From positions 216,583 to 280,582 of the forward strand of contig NZ_JTGN01000006.1 of assembly GCF_000797495.1 (NCBI RefSeq): 64,000 bases of DNA, written 5' to 3'. Below, piece after piece: positions 34,745 through 43,322 of this stretch (within the stretch, counting starts at the first letter, position 1; each line of letters begins with the position of its first letter). The notes beneath the pieces were generated by a model. The model searched no databases. It saw only the letters and a list, made by a program, of their open reading frames with translations, and was not told the DNA's origin. This DNA comes from Robinsoniella peoriensis (GTDB taxonomy: Bacteria > Bacillota > Clostridia > Lachnospirales > Lachnospiraceae). The position numbers were made by a program, and so were the translations under genes.

Positions 34745-36169
34745 TTAGTTTGCTGAGCTGGCATCTACCCTTGCATCAGACGCTTTCAGGCATTCTTCAA
34801 AAGTCTCATCTCCCTGAAGCCATGCTGCGATATCTTTTGCATTCTCTTCCTGGAATCCGCCCCATACCAGCTGGTTATTTCCAAGAGTTACGTCTACGAT
34901 CATACCATCAGCTGCATATTGATCAATATCTTCCTGGCTGGGATTTGTAAAGGTTGGTGATACATCTTTTAACATGGATGCTGTCTTGGTATAGTCATAG
35001 ATTTCTACTGCGAGATCCTGGTCAGATGTAAGTACATCCAGTACACAGTTGATCGCATTTTGATTTTCGCTCTTTGCACTTGTCATAACTGTGATATTTG
35101 GTTCGAATATTAATTTGGAATCTCCGGTCTGATTGGGGAACGGGAAAATGCCAAAGTCAAAGTTCTCATCAATGTCCAGGAAATTCTGAATGGACCAGGA
35201 TCCGGAAACTTTCATTGCCGCTTCGCCTAATACCATTTTTGCGTCACAATCTGTCTGTTCCATGGAGAATGTATTTTCAAATGTATTGTCAAAGATTAAT
35301 TTGTTATTCTGATAAGCCGCCTGCATTTCTGTGCTGTCGCTGAAGGATACTTCTCCTGCCCTGAATTTATTTCCCCATTCAGGATCTTTGTTAAATACAT
35401 CATTCATGGCAAACTGCATGGTTACATTTCCGATAGACCAGGTATCCACCATATGGCTTGCAAATGGGGTAATGTTTTTCGCTTTACAGTCATCAATTAT
35501 TTTCTGCAGGTCGTCCATTGTCTTAGGAACTTCCCATCCGTTGTCTTTGAACATAGTCTTGTTATAATAAACGCCCTGGTAAAGAGCATTGTAAACCATA
35601 CCATAAGTCTTGCCATCAATCGTTACATTTTCTCTGGCTGCATCCAGCCCTCTGTCCAGGTATGTACTGTCGATTTCTCCCAACACGCCCTGGGGTGCAT
35701 AAGTGGCTACATCCTGAGCCTTTCCGATCATGATATCCGGCAGCCCTGACTGCATGTACTGCTGCATTTTAGGCTGAAAATCATTTCCCCAGTCTACACA
35801 TTCCCATTCCAGTTTAACATTTGGGTATTTCTCAGCTAATGCTGCATCAATCATATCTTCAATACCTGCATCCGTGGTTGACTGTCCTGCCAATACGGAA
35901 AGGGTTACTTCTTCCTCCGGATTAACAGCTGCTGCACTGCCCTCTGCTTTTGCCTGGGTTTCTGCCGCATCTGTCTGTGCTTCTGTCTTCGCTTCCGTCA
36001 CGGCATCTGTCTTTGCTTCTGTTTTCGCTTCTGTTTTTGCTTCTGTCTGCCCCTCTGTTTTCGCCTCGCTTTTAGCTTCTGTTTCCTTTGCTCCTCCACC
36101 GCAGCCTGCCAGCATGGAAGCTGTCATAGATGTAATTAACATAAAACTGATCACTGTTTTCTTCTTCAT
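34745..36169 (-). CDS. carbohydrate-binding lipoprotein of the alpha-galactoside importer
   Basis: 474 aa. Signal peptide with lipobox MLAGC (Cys23). A linker of about 45 residues made of EAKT/EAQT/DAVT four-residue repeats (about 30-75) follows. Then comes a type-1 extracellular solute-binding domain (VTLSVLAGQSTTDAGIEDMI, GKAQDVATYAPQGVLGEIDS, MKVSGSWSIQNFLD). The repeat linker probably spans the wall. It is clearly paralogous to the lipoprotein at 49359-50723, which shares QST(T/S)DAGIEDMID and YPNVKLxWECVDWG. Confidence 0.92.
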   Translation of the reverse strand: MKKKTVISFMLITSMTASMLAGCGGGAKETEAKSEAKTEGQTEAKTEAKTEAKTDAVTEAKTEAQTDAAETQAKAEGSAAAVNPEEEVTLSVLAGQSTTDAGIEDMIDAALAEKYPNVKLEWECVDWGNDFQPKMQQYMQSGLPDIMIGKAQDVATYAPQGVLGEIDSTYLDRGLDAARENVTIDGKTYGMVYNALYQGVYYNKTMFKDNGWEVPKTMDDLQKIIDDCKAKNITPFASHMVDTWSIGNVTMQFAMNDVFNKDPEWGNKFRAGEVSFSDSTEMQAAYQNNKLIFDNTFENTFSMEQTDCDAKMVLGEAAMKVSGSWSIQNFLDIDENFDFGIFPFPNQTGDSKLIFEPNITVMTSAKSENQNAINCVLDVLTSDQDLAVEIYDYTKTASMLKDVSPTFTNPSQEDIDQYAADGMIVDVTLGNNQLVWGGFQEENAKDIAAWLQGDETFEECLKASDARVDASSAN

Positions 36170-36308
36170 TTTTTATTCCTCCTTAGGACTTGTCTTTGTT
36201 ATGTCTAAATTATATCTTTTTCAATTAGGTGGGAGGTAGGACAAAACGGAAAAAATAAGTTGTACAATTTTGAAAATTAAAAATCTTTTTGTTTTATGTG
36301 TTACAAAA

Positions 36309-36352
36309 AACCGGGAGCCAGTTCATGTATCACCATGAACCGGCTCCCGGTT
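36309..36352. terminator. strong terminator after the 1739-aa glycosidase
   Basis: AACCGGGAGCC/GGCTCCCGGTT with GTTCATG/CATGAAC inside, followed on the minus strand by a 6-T run. The remaining 36170-36308 is AT-rich and probably holds the importer promoter; no certain -35/-10 pair was picked. Confidence 0.9.
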
Positions 36353-36361
36353 ATGCACATC

Positions 36362-39300
36362 TTATTTCAATTTGATACTTTTAACAGCCGACCAGCTGCC
36401 ATTGACTTTTTTCCCTTTTACGGTACGGTATCCCCGCACTTTTACGTAATAGGTTTTTCCTTTTTTAAGATTCTTTATGGTATATCCGGTACTGCTCTTT
36501 TTCACCTTAACCGTTTGATATCCGGAGCTTTTTTTGGTGGAATAAGCGATCTGGTATCCGGAGGCACCACTCACCTTTTTCCAGGACAAGCGCAGTCTGG
36601 TGGATGATGATTTTTTCAGAGTTACAACAGGTGCCGCTACTTTTGTCTTCACACTTACTATGTTGGAATAATCGGAGTACTTTGTCTGACCCTCCGCCTT
36701 TTTGTATGCTTTAACTTTATAGTAATAGGTGCGGTTAAACACACGCCTGGTGTCTTTATATGTTATGACAGAGCCTTTCGTGATGGTTTTTACCTTGTTG
36801 TATTTTCCTTTTTTCGTTGTGGAGCGGTAAATGACATAGCCATCCGCATCACTGACTTTATTCCATTTTACCTGAATACTATTATAACCAGCCGATGACG
36901 CTTTTACCTTTGGTGCCTGAACTGCTTTATCCGGTGAAGGTTCCGGTTGCGTAGTTTTCTCCTGAATATACAGATCTACATTTGCAGTATATCCCTGATA
37001 GCCTATGGTAAGGGTTATTTTACCGCCTTTACCTGAATCAAATCCCGCTATCGTATAATCGGATACCGTTTTGGTGGTTCCGTCACTGTAAAGCGCAGTC
37101 ACCCACAGAGAGGATTTATCAAATGCTTCCCCGGTCATATAGACTGCCTTATTTACCCATGCAGTAATATTCCTTAATACAGGATCCGGTACCGGTGCTA
37201 CCGATACTTCTACCGTAAAGACTGCGGATTTACCCATATAAGAAACCGTGATTTCTTTTGTTCCCGCGGTATCAAAATCATACCCGCTTAAGGTATACGC
37301 ATCATCTGCCAGCACTTTTTTATTTCCTTTTGTATCCTCAACTGTAACAACAAGTCCGAACGGATCAAAACCGTCTCCTACATAATAAGACATCCGGTCC
37401 GGCGTCTTCGTAATTTCAATACGGGCGATTGCGTTCAGCTTATCTGCTGCATTTTCCAGGCGGCTTTGAACTGCTTCCACACTCTCCTGGCGTACCTGGT
37501 CTTTATTCAGAATAAAGGCTGCATTTTCCATAGAGATCAGGAACTCGTTCCAGTCCTCATCAGATGTAATTCCCTGTCCGGTCTTCTCTTCATAATGCTC
37601 ATATTTCTTAAATAAACTATCCAATTCATCTTTATGGACTGCTTTTTCCAGTTTTTCTACTGCTAATTCCAGATCGTAGAGTGCATTATTCACATCAGCC
37701 ATGGTAATGCTATCGGAACCAATGATCCCTTCGGCATATTCATAGGCACTGGCAAACGCTGTCCAGGTATCCTGATCATAGTCTTCTTCCTTCAGATCAT
37801 AATATTTGTCAACTGCTGCCTGTAATTCGTTGGTATCCGCCTGGTTCATGATATTGATGTAGCTGATCACAGGTCCCCAAACGGCATTCGCTGCACAGGA
37901 AGTCTGTATTACCAGCTGACCGTACTCATCTGGTGTGGCCTTTGCTTTAATGATATATGGATTGTTGGAATCATTAGAAGCCTTAAAACCGTCTTCAATT
38001 ACTTCGTTATTAAATGTTAGCTTCATTGTTCTGGGGTTCCCTGCATTTGTCCAGTTAGCCGGCACATAATATCCCACTTCCACATCATAAGTGGTTCCTG
38101 CATCCAGGTCAAACTGATATTCAACTCCTATATCGTCCACACTCTGATCCTTCGCATAGCGGAATGATTTGGATTTGGGTGATGCATCGGTAGCACCATC
38201 ATTTTCACATGGCCATGTCTTCTCACCGGTTAAGAGATTCGGATACCGGTCATTATACACATAATTATCTACCACGCCCCATTTGTATCCGGTTGCGGGA
38301 TCTTCCCCATAGAACTGGTCTGTTACCGTATTTCTGGAACCAAAGCTGTCTCCCGAACTTACCGTAGATGGGTCAACATCTCCTGCGTTTACTGCATATA
38401 CATATTCCAGCTGTTTCTTCTGGGTTTTATATTCTTTAACTTCATAATATGCTTCTACGTCCATATCTTTTTGCACATCGGTGATGCGGACAATTCCTCC
38501 GTCTGCCGTCAGCTGATCCATGATACTTTTTCCACCGGCAAAAGCCTCCGTTAGAGTACAGCCCTGATTAGCTGTAAAGGTCAGTATTACGTCTTCTCCT
38601 TTTTGTACATTGGTTCTGTCTGCGTTTACCTGGCCTCCGTCTGTAGACTTTGTGGTGACTTTACAGGTAGTATTTTCTTCCACTGCAGTTTCACCTGTGG
38701 TTTTATAAATTTCAAACTTATCAAAATTGGGGGTGTAATTTGTCAATACGCCATAATCAATGTTCTCCGGACGGTGTTCCCATTTTCCTTCTTTCAGTAC
38801 TCCATTTGTAACGACCTTGGAATTGTCATTGAAAATACGAATTGTATTATCTCCGGCTTTCAGGTTTACATCTACTACCTGTGCACGGAATGTTTCATCG
38901 CTGTAAGTATTTCTGAATACATATTTTACTGCTTCACCGCCGTTTACAGAGAAGGATGCATAGCGTTCCGTCATCTGTGCATTATAGTCATGCTTTCCAA
39001 ACAGCTCACCGCTGGATTGATAAACCGCCATTTTATAAGCGCCGTCTTCGGGCACATTTACGTGAAGTACCAGACTGTTCTGATCTGCAGCTTCTCCCAG
39101 GTCTTTCACACTTCCCAAACCAAGGATGGTAAAGTCGGGATCATCTTCCGGAATTAATTCTACGCTGTTTGCAGCCTTTATACCGCTTACATAACCGCCT
39201 TCTGATGCAAATGCCTGTACATTCCGGCTGTTTCCTACTGCTGCCGCTCCTGTCAGTTCTCCAGATTCTGCCTCTACCACGGATACTGGCTGGCTGTCTC

Positions 39301-41581
39301 CGGCAAGTCTTACATTTACATAATCCAGATTTACGCTGCCGTCAGCATCAATATCCAGGATGTTAATTCCTTTTTGCAGGAATACGGTCTGATATGCTTT
39401 CATCCAGTTATCACCGGTTGCCACAAGTGCAATGGATGCACGGAGATTGTCCAGGTTCACTGCATCATTATCAATATAAATATTGGCTGTCCCATCCTGT
39501 TCTGCCGAATAGTTCAGGGCAATTGTATACATTCCGTTTTCCGGTACGACTACGTTAAAGCGGACACCACCGCCCTCTGTAACTTTGCGGTCTCCAAGTC
39601 CGGTTATATAGCCTCTTGCACCTTCCTTTACGGTTGTAAGGGTTGTCTGCTCACCCTTCAGCTCATTAAATTCTCCCAGTTCCGCTTCATATGTTGTATT
39701 ATACTGGGTATCTTCTTCCTCTGTTCCCTTGTAAGTCAGGTAAACACAGTCCGGAGTCGCCTTACCCTGGCTGTCGGAACCTGCAATTTTCAGTGTATGG
39801 TTCCCGGCTGTCAGTTTCAGATAAGTGCTGTACATACCTCCCATTGACCAATGCAGGGTATTGGGAAGCTCCATTTGTATCGTCTCATTACCATCAACGG
39901 TCAGAGTCTGAATCGCCGTATATGGCGTGTTCTTGTCCGGATCTCCGGTATTCACACCGGTTGCCGCAGAATAAACCATATCGTATTTATAGTAACCGTC
40001 TTTTGGAACAGATACATTTAAAGTTACACTGTCATTTGCGGTGTCTACGTAATCCACTTTTTTTCTGTTGGAGCACGCATAGAACTGATCCGCACTTCCA
40101 ATTTTGGCATTTCCGCCCAGAATACCATCTTCTGCCTCATACAGTGCTTTCCAGGTGCTGCTAAGTAGCCCGGCTGCCTCATCATCACTTGCCTGAGTCA
40201 CCGTTACACGGTATCCGCTCATAGAATTCATGTCGCTCATGGGAATTGTTACGGTTCCGTTCTCTACCGTCGCAGCGCCTTCTTTTACCGTACGCGGCTC
40301 ATCTGCAACACCATGAAAACCGGTGTAATCCGTAGCTTCTACCTTTACATGGACTTTTGACGCCTCACCAAAAGTCTGTGTACTGTCTAAGTTGTCCAGC
40401 ACAATATTTGCATTTCCGCTTTTTCCGCCAAAAATAACATTTGCGCTTTTTTTGTTCTCATCAATGGATGCCGCACCATAAAAATCAGATTTTTCTGCGT
40501 TGGATGTCTGGACATTCAAATAACTGCCGGACATATCCCCATACCATTTGAACAGCCACCATGCGCCGCTGCCCTCGTTGTTATCTGCGGCAAGGCCATT
40601 TAAGTTATTGGAAAAGTGCCAGAACGGAAGGCATCCGGCAACATCATAATCCTCGAACAAGCCTATCCAGCGAACCAGATTGCCGGGTGAGGCGCATTCA
40701 TAACGGTCTGCATACTCATTAATTACAATTTCCCTCGGGGTAATATCCACCCCGTATTTCTCCTGGTTTTCTTCTGTAAGGTACTTCGCCTCAAGACTGC
40801 GGTAATGATTGTACTCATTGCCAAAGTTGTTAAACTGCCAGGTGGATAAGTCGTGCCAGGAGATAATCTGCGGCATACAGCTATGTTCTACGCAAAACTT
40901 AATGTATTGCTCCATAACTGAATTATTGTAGCCAGCCAGGTTAAGCCCTGCTGTCTTTGGTTCTGTCTCTATGCCGTTTTCCCGGTATACTTCTCTGAGG
41001 GCGTTAACCATGTCATTCCAGAACCAGAACATACTATTCCAGCCTGTTACCTTATTTCCTTTGTCATCATGATATTCGCCTACCCAGTTTTCACTGGGTT
41101 CATTATATAATACATAGACTGCTTCATCCTGGATACCCTGATCGATACAAGCCTGAGCCTGCATTTTCAGAATCTCCAGATAGTACTCTGTACCGGTAAA
41201 CTCATAGAACCAAAGGGCATAATAATCCGGTACATAGATCTGAATATGCTTGCCGCCTGAATCCAGAAATGTCTTCGCCGTATCCAGAACATCACCGTTG
41301 GGATGCTGCATGCCATTGGGCGCTTTCTGCACAGCCGTGTTCGGTTTTAACGGTGTAATCATATTGGATGTTGGAACCTGGTCATCTCCCTGTCCGTAAA
41401 GCCATCCGGTAGCCCCATGCTTCAGTGCCCGTCCTTGCGAGGACATATCCACCGTTAAAACAGGACTGTTTTCATTACCTGCAGCCTGCGCCGTCAAAGA
41501 CGCCGCCGGAACTCCTGATGTCACAACCATAGCTGCTGCCAAAACTGCCGACAATAGTTTCTTAACTGCTTTCTTCTTCAT
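36362..41581 (-). CDS. very large secreted glycosidase, clan GH-A (GH39-like), multi-modular
   Basis: 1739 aa. Signal peptide 1-34. The catalytic domain (about 40-460) is a TIM barrel with the likely acid/base in VLYNEPSEN (Glu161) and nucleophile in IVINEYADR (Glu289), the clan GH-A arrangement; I cannot fix the family, GH39 being the nearest guess. Three CBM6/35-like modules follow (starting YEAEDGIL, YEAELGEF, VEAESGEL), then a sandwich domain, a FIVAR-like helical stretch (EYAEGIIGSDSITMADVN), two Big_4-like domains and two Fn3-like C-terminal modules. Those end modules resemble the GH106-like protein tail, so both may share a retention mode. Substrate unknown, probably a plant polysaccharide. 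Confidence 0.8.
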   Translation of the reverse strand: MKKKAVKKLLSAVLAAAMVVTSGVPAASLTAQAAGNENSPVLTVDMSSQGRALKHGATGWLYGQGDDQVPTSNMITPLKPNTAVQKAPNGMQHPNGDVLDTAKTFLDSGGKHIQIYVPDYYALWFYEFTGTEYYLEILKMQAQACIDQGIQDEAVYVLYNEPSENWVGEYHDDKGNKVTGWNSMFWFWNDMVNALREVYRENGIETEPKTAGLNLAGYNNSVMEQYIKFCVEHSCMPQIISWHDLSTWQFNNFGNEYNHYRSLEAKYLTEENQEKYGVDITPREIVINEYADRYECASPGNLVRWIGLFEDYDVAGCLPFWHFSNNLNGLAADNNEGSGAWWLFKWYGDMSGSYLNVQTSNAEKSDFYGAASIDENKKSANVIFGGKSGNANIVLDNLDSTQTFGEASKVHVKVEATDYTGFHGVADEPRTVKEGAATVENGTVTIPMSDMNSMSGYRVTVTQASDDEAAGLLSSTWKALYEAEDGILGGNAKIGSADQFYACSNRKKVDYVDTANDSVTLNVSVPKDGYYKYDMVYSAATGVNTGDPDKNTPYTAIQTLTVDGNETIQMELPNTLHWSMGGMYSTYLKLTAGNHTLKIAGSDSQGKATPDCVYLTYKGTEEEDTQYNTTYEAELGEFNELKGEQTTLTTVKEGARGYITGLGDRKVTEGGGVRFNVVVPENGMYTIALNYSAEQDGTANIYIDNDAVNLDNLRASIALVATGDNWMKAYQTVFLQKGINILDIDADGSVNLDYVNVRLAGDSQPVSVVEAESGELTGAAAVGNSRNVQAFASEGGYVSGIKAANSVELIPEDDPDFTILGLGSVKDLGEAADQNSLVLHVNVPEDGAYKMAVYQSSGELFGKHDYNAQMTERYASFSVNGGEAVKYVFRNTYSDETFRAQVVDVNLKAGDNTIRIFNDNSKVVTNGVLKEGKWEHRPENIDYGVLTNYTPNFDKFEIYKTTGETAVEENTTCKVTTKSTDGGQVNADRTNVQKGEDVILTFTANQGCTLTEAFAGGKSIMDQLTADGGIVRITDVQKDMDVEAYYEVKEYKTQKKQLEYVYAVNAGDVDPSTVSSGDSFGSRNTVTDQFYGEDPATGYKWGVVDNYVYNDRYPNLLTGEKTWPCENDGATDASPKSKSFRYAKDQSVDDIGVEYQFDLDAGTTYDVEVGYYVPANWTNAGNPRTMKLTFNNEVIEDGFKASNDSNNPYIIKAKATPDEYGQLVIQTSCAANAVWGPVISYINIMNQADTNELQAAVDKYYDLKEEDYDQDTWTAFASAYEYAEGIIGSDSITMADVNNALYDLELAVEKLEKAVHKDELDSLFKKYEHYEEKTGQGITSDEDWNEFLISMENAAFILNKDQVRQESVEAVQSRLENAADKLNAIARIEITKTPDRMSYYVGDGFDPFGLVVTVEDTKGNKKVLADDAYTLSGYDFDTAGTKEITVSYMGKSAVFTVEVSVAPVPDPVLRNITAWVNKAVYMTGEAFDKSSLWVTALYSDGTTKTVSDYTIAGFDSGKGGKITLTIGYQGYTANVDLYIQEKTTQPEPSPDKAVQAPKVKASSAGYNSIQVKWNKVSDADGYVIYRSTTKKGKYNKVKTITKGSVITYKDTRRVFNRTYYYKVKAYKKAEGQTKYSDYSNIVSVKTKVAAPVVTLKKSSSTRLRLSWKKVSGASGYQIAYSTKKSSGYQTVKVKKSSTGYTIKNLKKGKTYYVKVRGYRTVKGKKVNGSWSAVKSIKLK

Positions 41582-41711
41582 TTTCTTCCTCCTTGCAATT
41601 TGATAGCTTTATTTTAACAGCATTGCAAAATGTTCTTGTAGGACAAAATTGAAAAACGGACTTGTACTTTCTTGTGAATATTTGGAAAATTCGGTGGAAC
41701 ACTAAGGTGTA

Positions 41712-41740
41712 TTGACTCACTTAAAGAACAGTCTTATATA
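41712..41740 (+). promoter_or_regulatory. sigma-A promoter of the small coiled-coil gene
   Basis: TTGACT (41712-41717) and TATATA (41735-41740) with a 17-bp spacer, directly upstream of an AGGAGGTGAT ribosome site. Confidence 0.75.
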
Positions 41741-41757
41741 AAACAGGAGGTGATCCC

Positions 41758-41949
41758 ATGACAGATAATGAATTACTGCAGGCAATCACAAGCATCATAC
41801 AGCCAATGAAAGATAATATTGAAAATATAAAGGAACAGCTGGCATCAATGGAAAAAACCGATGATGAATTACAGGAGAATCTGAGCAGGGTGGAGAAAAA
41901 TATCTTAGAATCGCAGCAAAAAATAAATGAATTTGCCCGGCAGAATTAG
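41758..41949 (+). CDS. small coiled-coil protein, function unknown
   Basis: 63 aa, highly charged, with heptad spacing of hydrophobics (LLQAITSIIQPM, IENIKEQLASM, LSRVEKNIL). It probably forms a helical dimer or trimer. An ideal AGGAGGTGATCCC site and a good promoter make it a real gene despite its size. Short proteins beginning TDNELLQAI are frequent in this bacterial group, without known role. Confidence 0.75.
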   Translation: MTDNELLQAITSIIQPMKDNIENIKEQLASMEKTDDELQENLSRVEKNILESQQKINEFARQN

Positions 41950-42019
41950 AATCTGTTTGGATTTCCGCGGTTTGAAGTTTATTTATTGATATTGTTTGTA
42001 TGTATGTATATAATTAGAG

Positions 42020-42142
42020 ATGATGAGAATAAGAAGGCGGTTTACGCATTTGCAGCTTAACCCGCTGATGCTTAAAATCCGGTGGTATTACCTTCTGTTA
42101 GCTCCACATTGGTTTACTCTATTGGTAACAATAGCATTATGA
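42020..42142 (+). CDS. possible short membrane peptide, 40 codons
   Basis: The frame MMRIRRRFTHLQLNPL continues with a hydrophobic RWYYLLLAPHWFTLLVTIAL end. It lies between the coiled-coil gene and a strong terminator (42307), so it is transcribed with it if at all. No good ribosome site is present, and it could equally be the fragment of a lost gene. The rest of 42143-42306 has nothing I can name. Confidence 0.25.
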   Translation: MMRIRRRFTHLQLNPLMLKIRWYYLLLAPHWFTLLVTIAL

Positions 42143-42306
42143 ACGGTTTGCGCGGGGTTAGCGGCAGCGTTAAAAATAAATATGGATTTAACCGGATAAT
42201 TTCAGCCTTGAAATCAAAATAATTATCATGCCACTGCTGTCCAGCGGTAACACAAAAACATTTTTGGGGAAGCAGAATTACATTGCCAGAAAAAAATAAA
42301 TAGCTT

Positions 42307-42347
42307 AACGACGGTTTTGAAACGATCAAAGCCGCCGTTTTTATTTT
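42307..42347 (+). terminator. strong terminator before the AraC-GNAT gene
   Basis: AACGaCGGtTTTGA pairs with TCAAAGCCGCCGTT at 12 of 14 positions, followed by TTTTATTTTT. Confidence 0.8.
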
Positions 42348-42431
42348 TAAGCAAGAACTTGTGTAAACAACTCATTTTAACCCACCCGGAAAAACAGCAA
42401 GAATGATTAAAAATAAGCCGTACATTTTTGT

Positions 42432-42437
42432 TATAAT
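42432..42437 (+). promoter_or_regulatory. TATAAT -10 element of the AraC-GNAT/helD unit
   Basis: TATAAT lies 34 nt before the ATG at 42471. No convincing -35 is seen 17 bp upstream. Confidence 0.45.
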
Positions 42438-42470
42438 CTTAAATTATTGCAGTTGAAAGGAGGAAAAAGA

Positions 42471-43322
42471 ATGCAGAATAAGAGCATTGAAAAAATTATA
42501 TCCGCTATTGATTATATCGAATCACACTTGTCAGAAAAAACCGATCTGGATGTGGTTGCTAGCGCGGTCCACTATTCTAAGTACTATTTACACCGCACAT
42601 TCACTACCAGTGTCGGTCTTACTATTCATGATTACATCCAGCGGAGAAAATTAACAGAAGCAGCCAAATTATTGGTATTTTCTGATAAATCAATATTGGA
42701 AATTGCCCTGATTGCCGGATATGAGAGCCAGCAGGCATTTACGAATATTTTCACTGCGATGTACAAGCAGCCTCCTAATAAATACAGGGAAAATGAAAAA
42801 TTTTACCCGCTGCAATTAAAATTTGAGTTTAAAGGGAGGTATCATATGCTTCACAGTGATAAAAAACCTGCATGGGAAGTTACTTTTGCATCAAAAGAAG
42901 ATATTCCATGCTGGATGGATTTAGTACGGCTTGTTATTGATGGTTTTCCTCATTTGTATGAAGAAGAATATATTCAGGTACTTAAACAGCGAATAGACAC
43001 AAAGCAGGCATTGATCTTAAAAGATGGCGGAATTGCAACGGGAATTATGCTTTTTTCTTATCAGAACGGAAGCATTGATTTCATGGGGACCCACCCGCTC
43101 TATCGTAATAAGGGTGTTCCCAAGGCTTTTCTGGATAAAGTAATGAGTGAACTGCTAAAAGGGAAAGACATCAGCATTACCACCTACAGAGAAGGTGACA
43201 GGGCGGACACCGGACATCGCAGAGAAATTCTGGAGCTGGGTTTTGCAGAGGCGGAGCTGTTGGTAGAATACGGCTATCCCACTCAACGATTTGTATTGCC
43301 GGGGGAGGGGAAAAATGTCTAA
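42471..43322 (+). CDS. fusion: AraC-type DNA-binding domain plus GNAT acetyltransferase
   Basis: About 283 aa. Residues 1-105 form an AraC double helix-turn-helix placed at the N-terminus (DVVASAVHYSKYYLHRTFT; ILEIALIAGYESQQAFTNIF; KQPPNKYRE). Residues about 130-280 look like a GNAT acetyltransferase (FMGTHPLYRNKGVPKAFLDK, then an REGDRADTGHRREILELGF end), with a modified acetyl-CoA loop. Start ATG 42471 follows AAAGGAGG; an upstream in-frame TTG is not needed. The stop overlaps the helD start by 8 nt, so the two are translationally coupled. A small-molecule-sensing or modifying regulator is inferred. Confidence 0.8.
   Translation: MQNKSIEKIISAIDYIESHLSEKTDLDVVASAVHYSKYYLHRTFTTSVGLTIHDYIQRRKLTEAAKLLVFSDKSILEIALIAGYESQQAFTNIFTAMYKQPPNKYRENEKFYPLQLKFEFKGRYHMLHSDKKPAWEVTFASKEDIPCWMDLVRLVIDGFPHLYEEEYIQVLKQRIDTKQALILKDGGIATGIMLFSYQNGSIDFMGTHPLYRNKGVPKAFLDKVMSELLKGKDISITTYREGDRADTGHRREILELGFAEAELLVEYGYPTQRFVLPGEGKNV

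Noticed and set aside
39169..40164. Several long plus-strand frames opposite the 1739-aa glycosidase
   Set aside because: They lie wholly inside a well-supported gene on the other strand and lack ribosome sites or recognisable domains.
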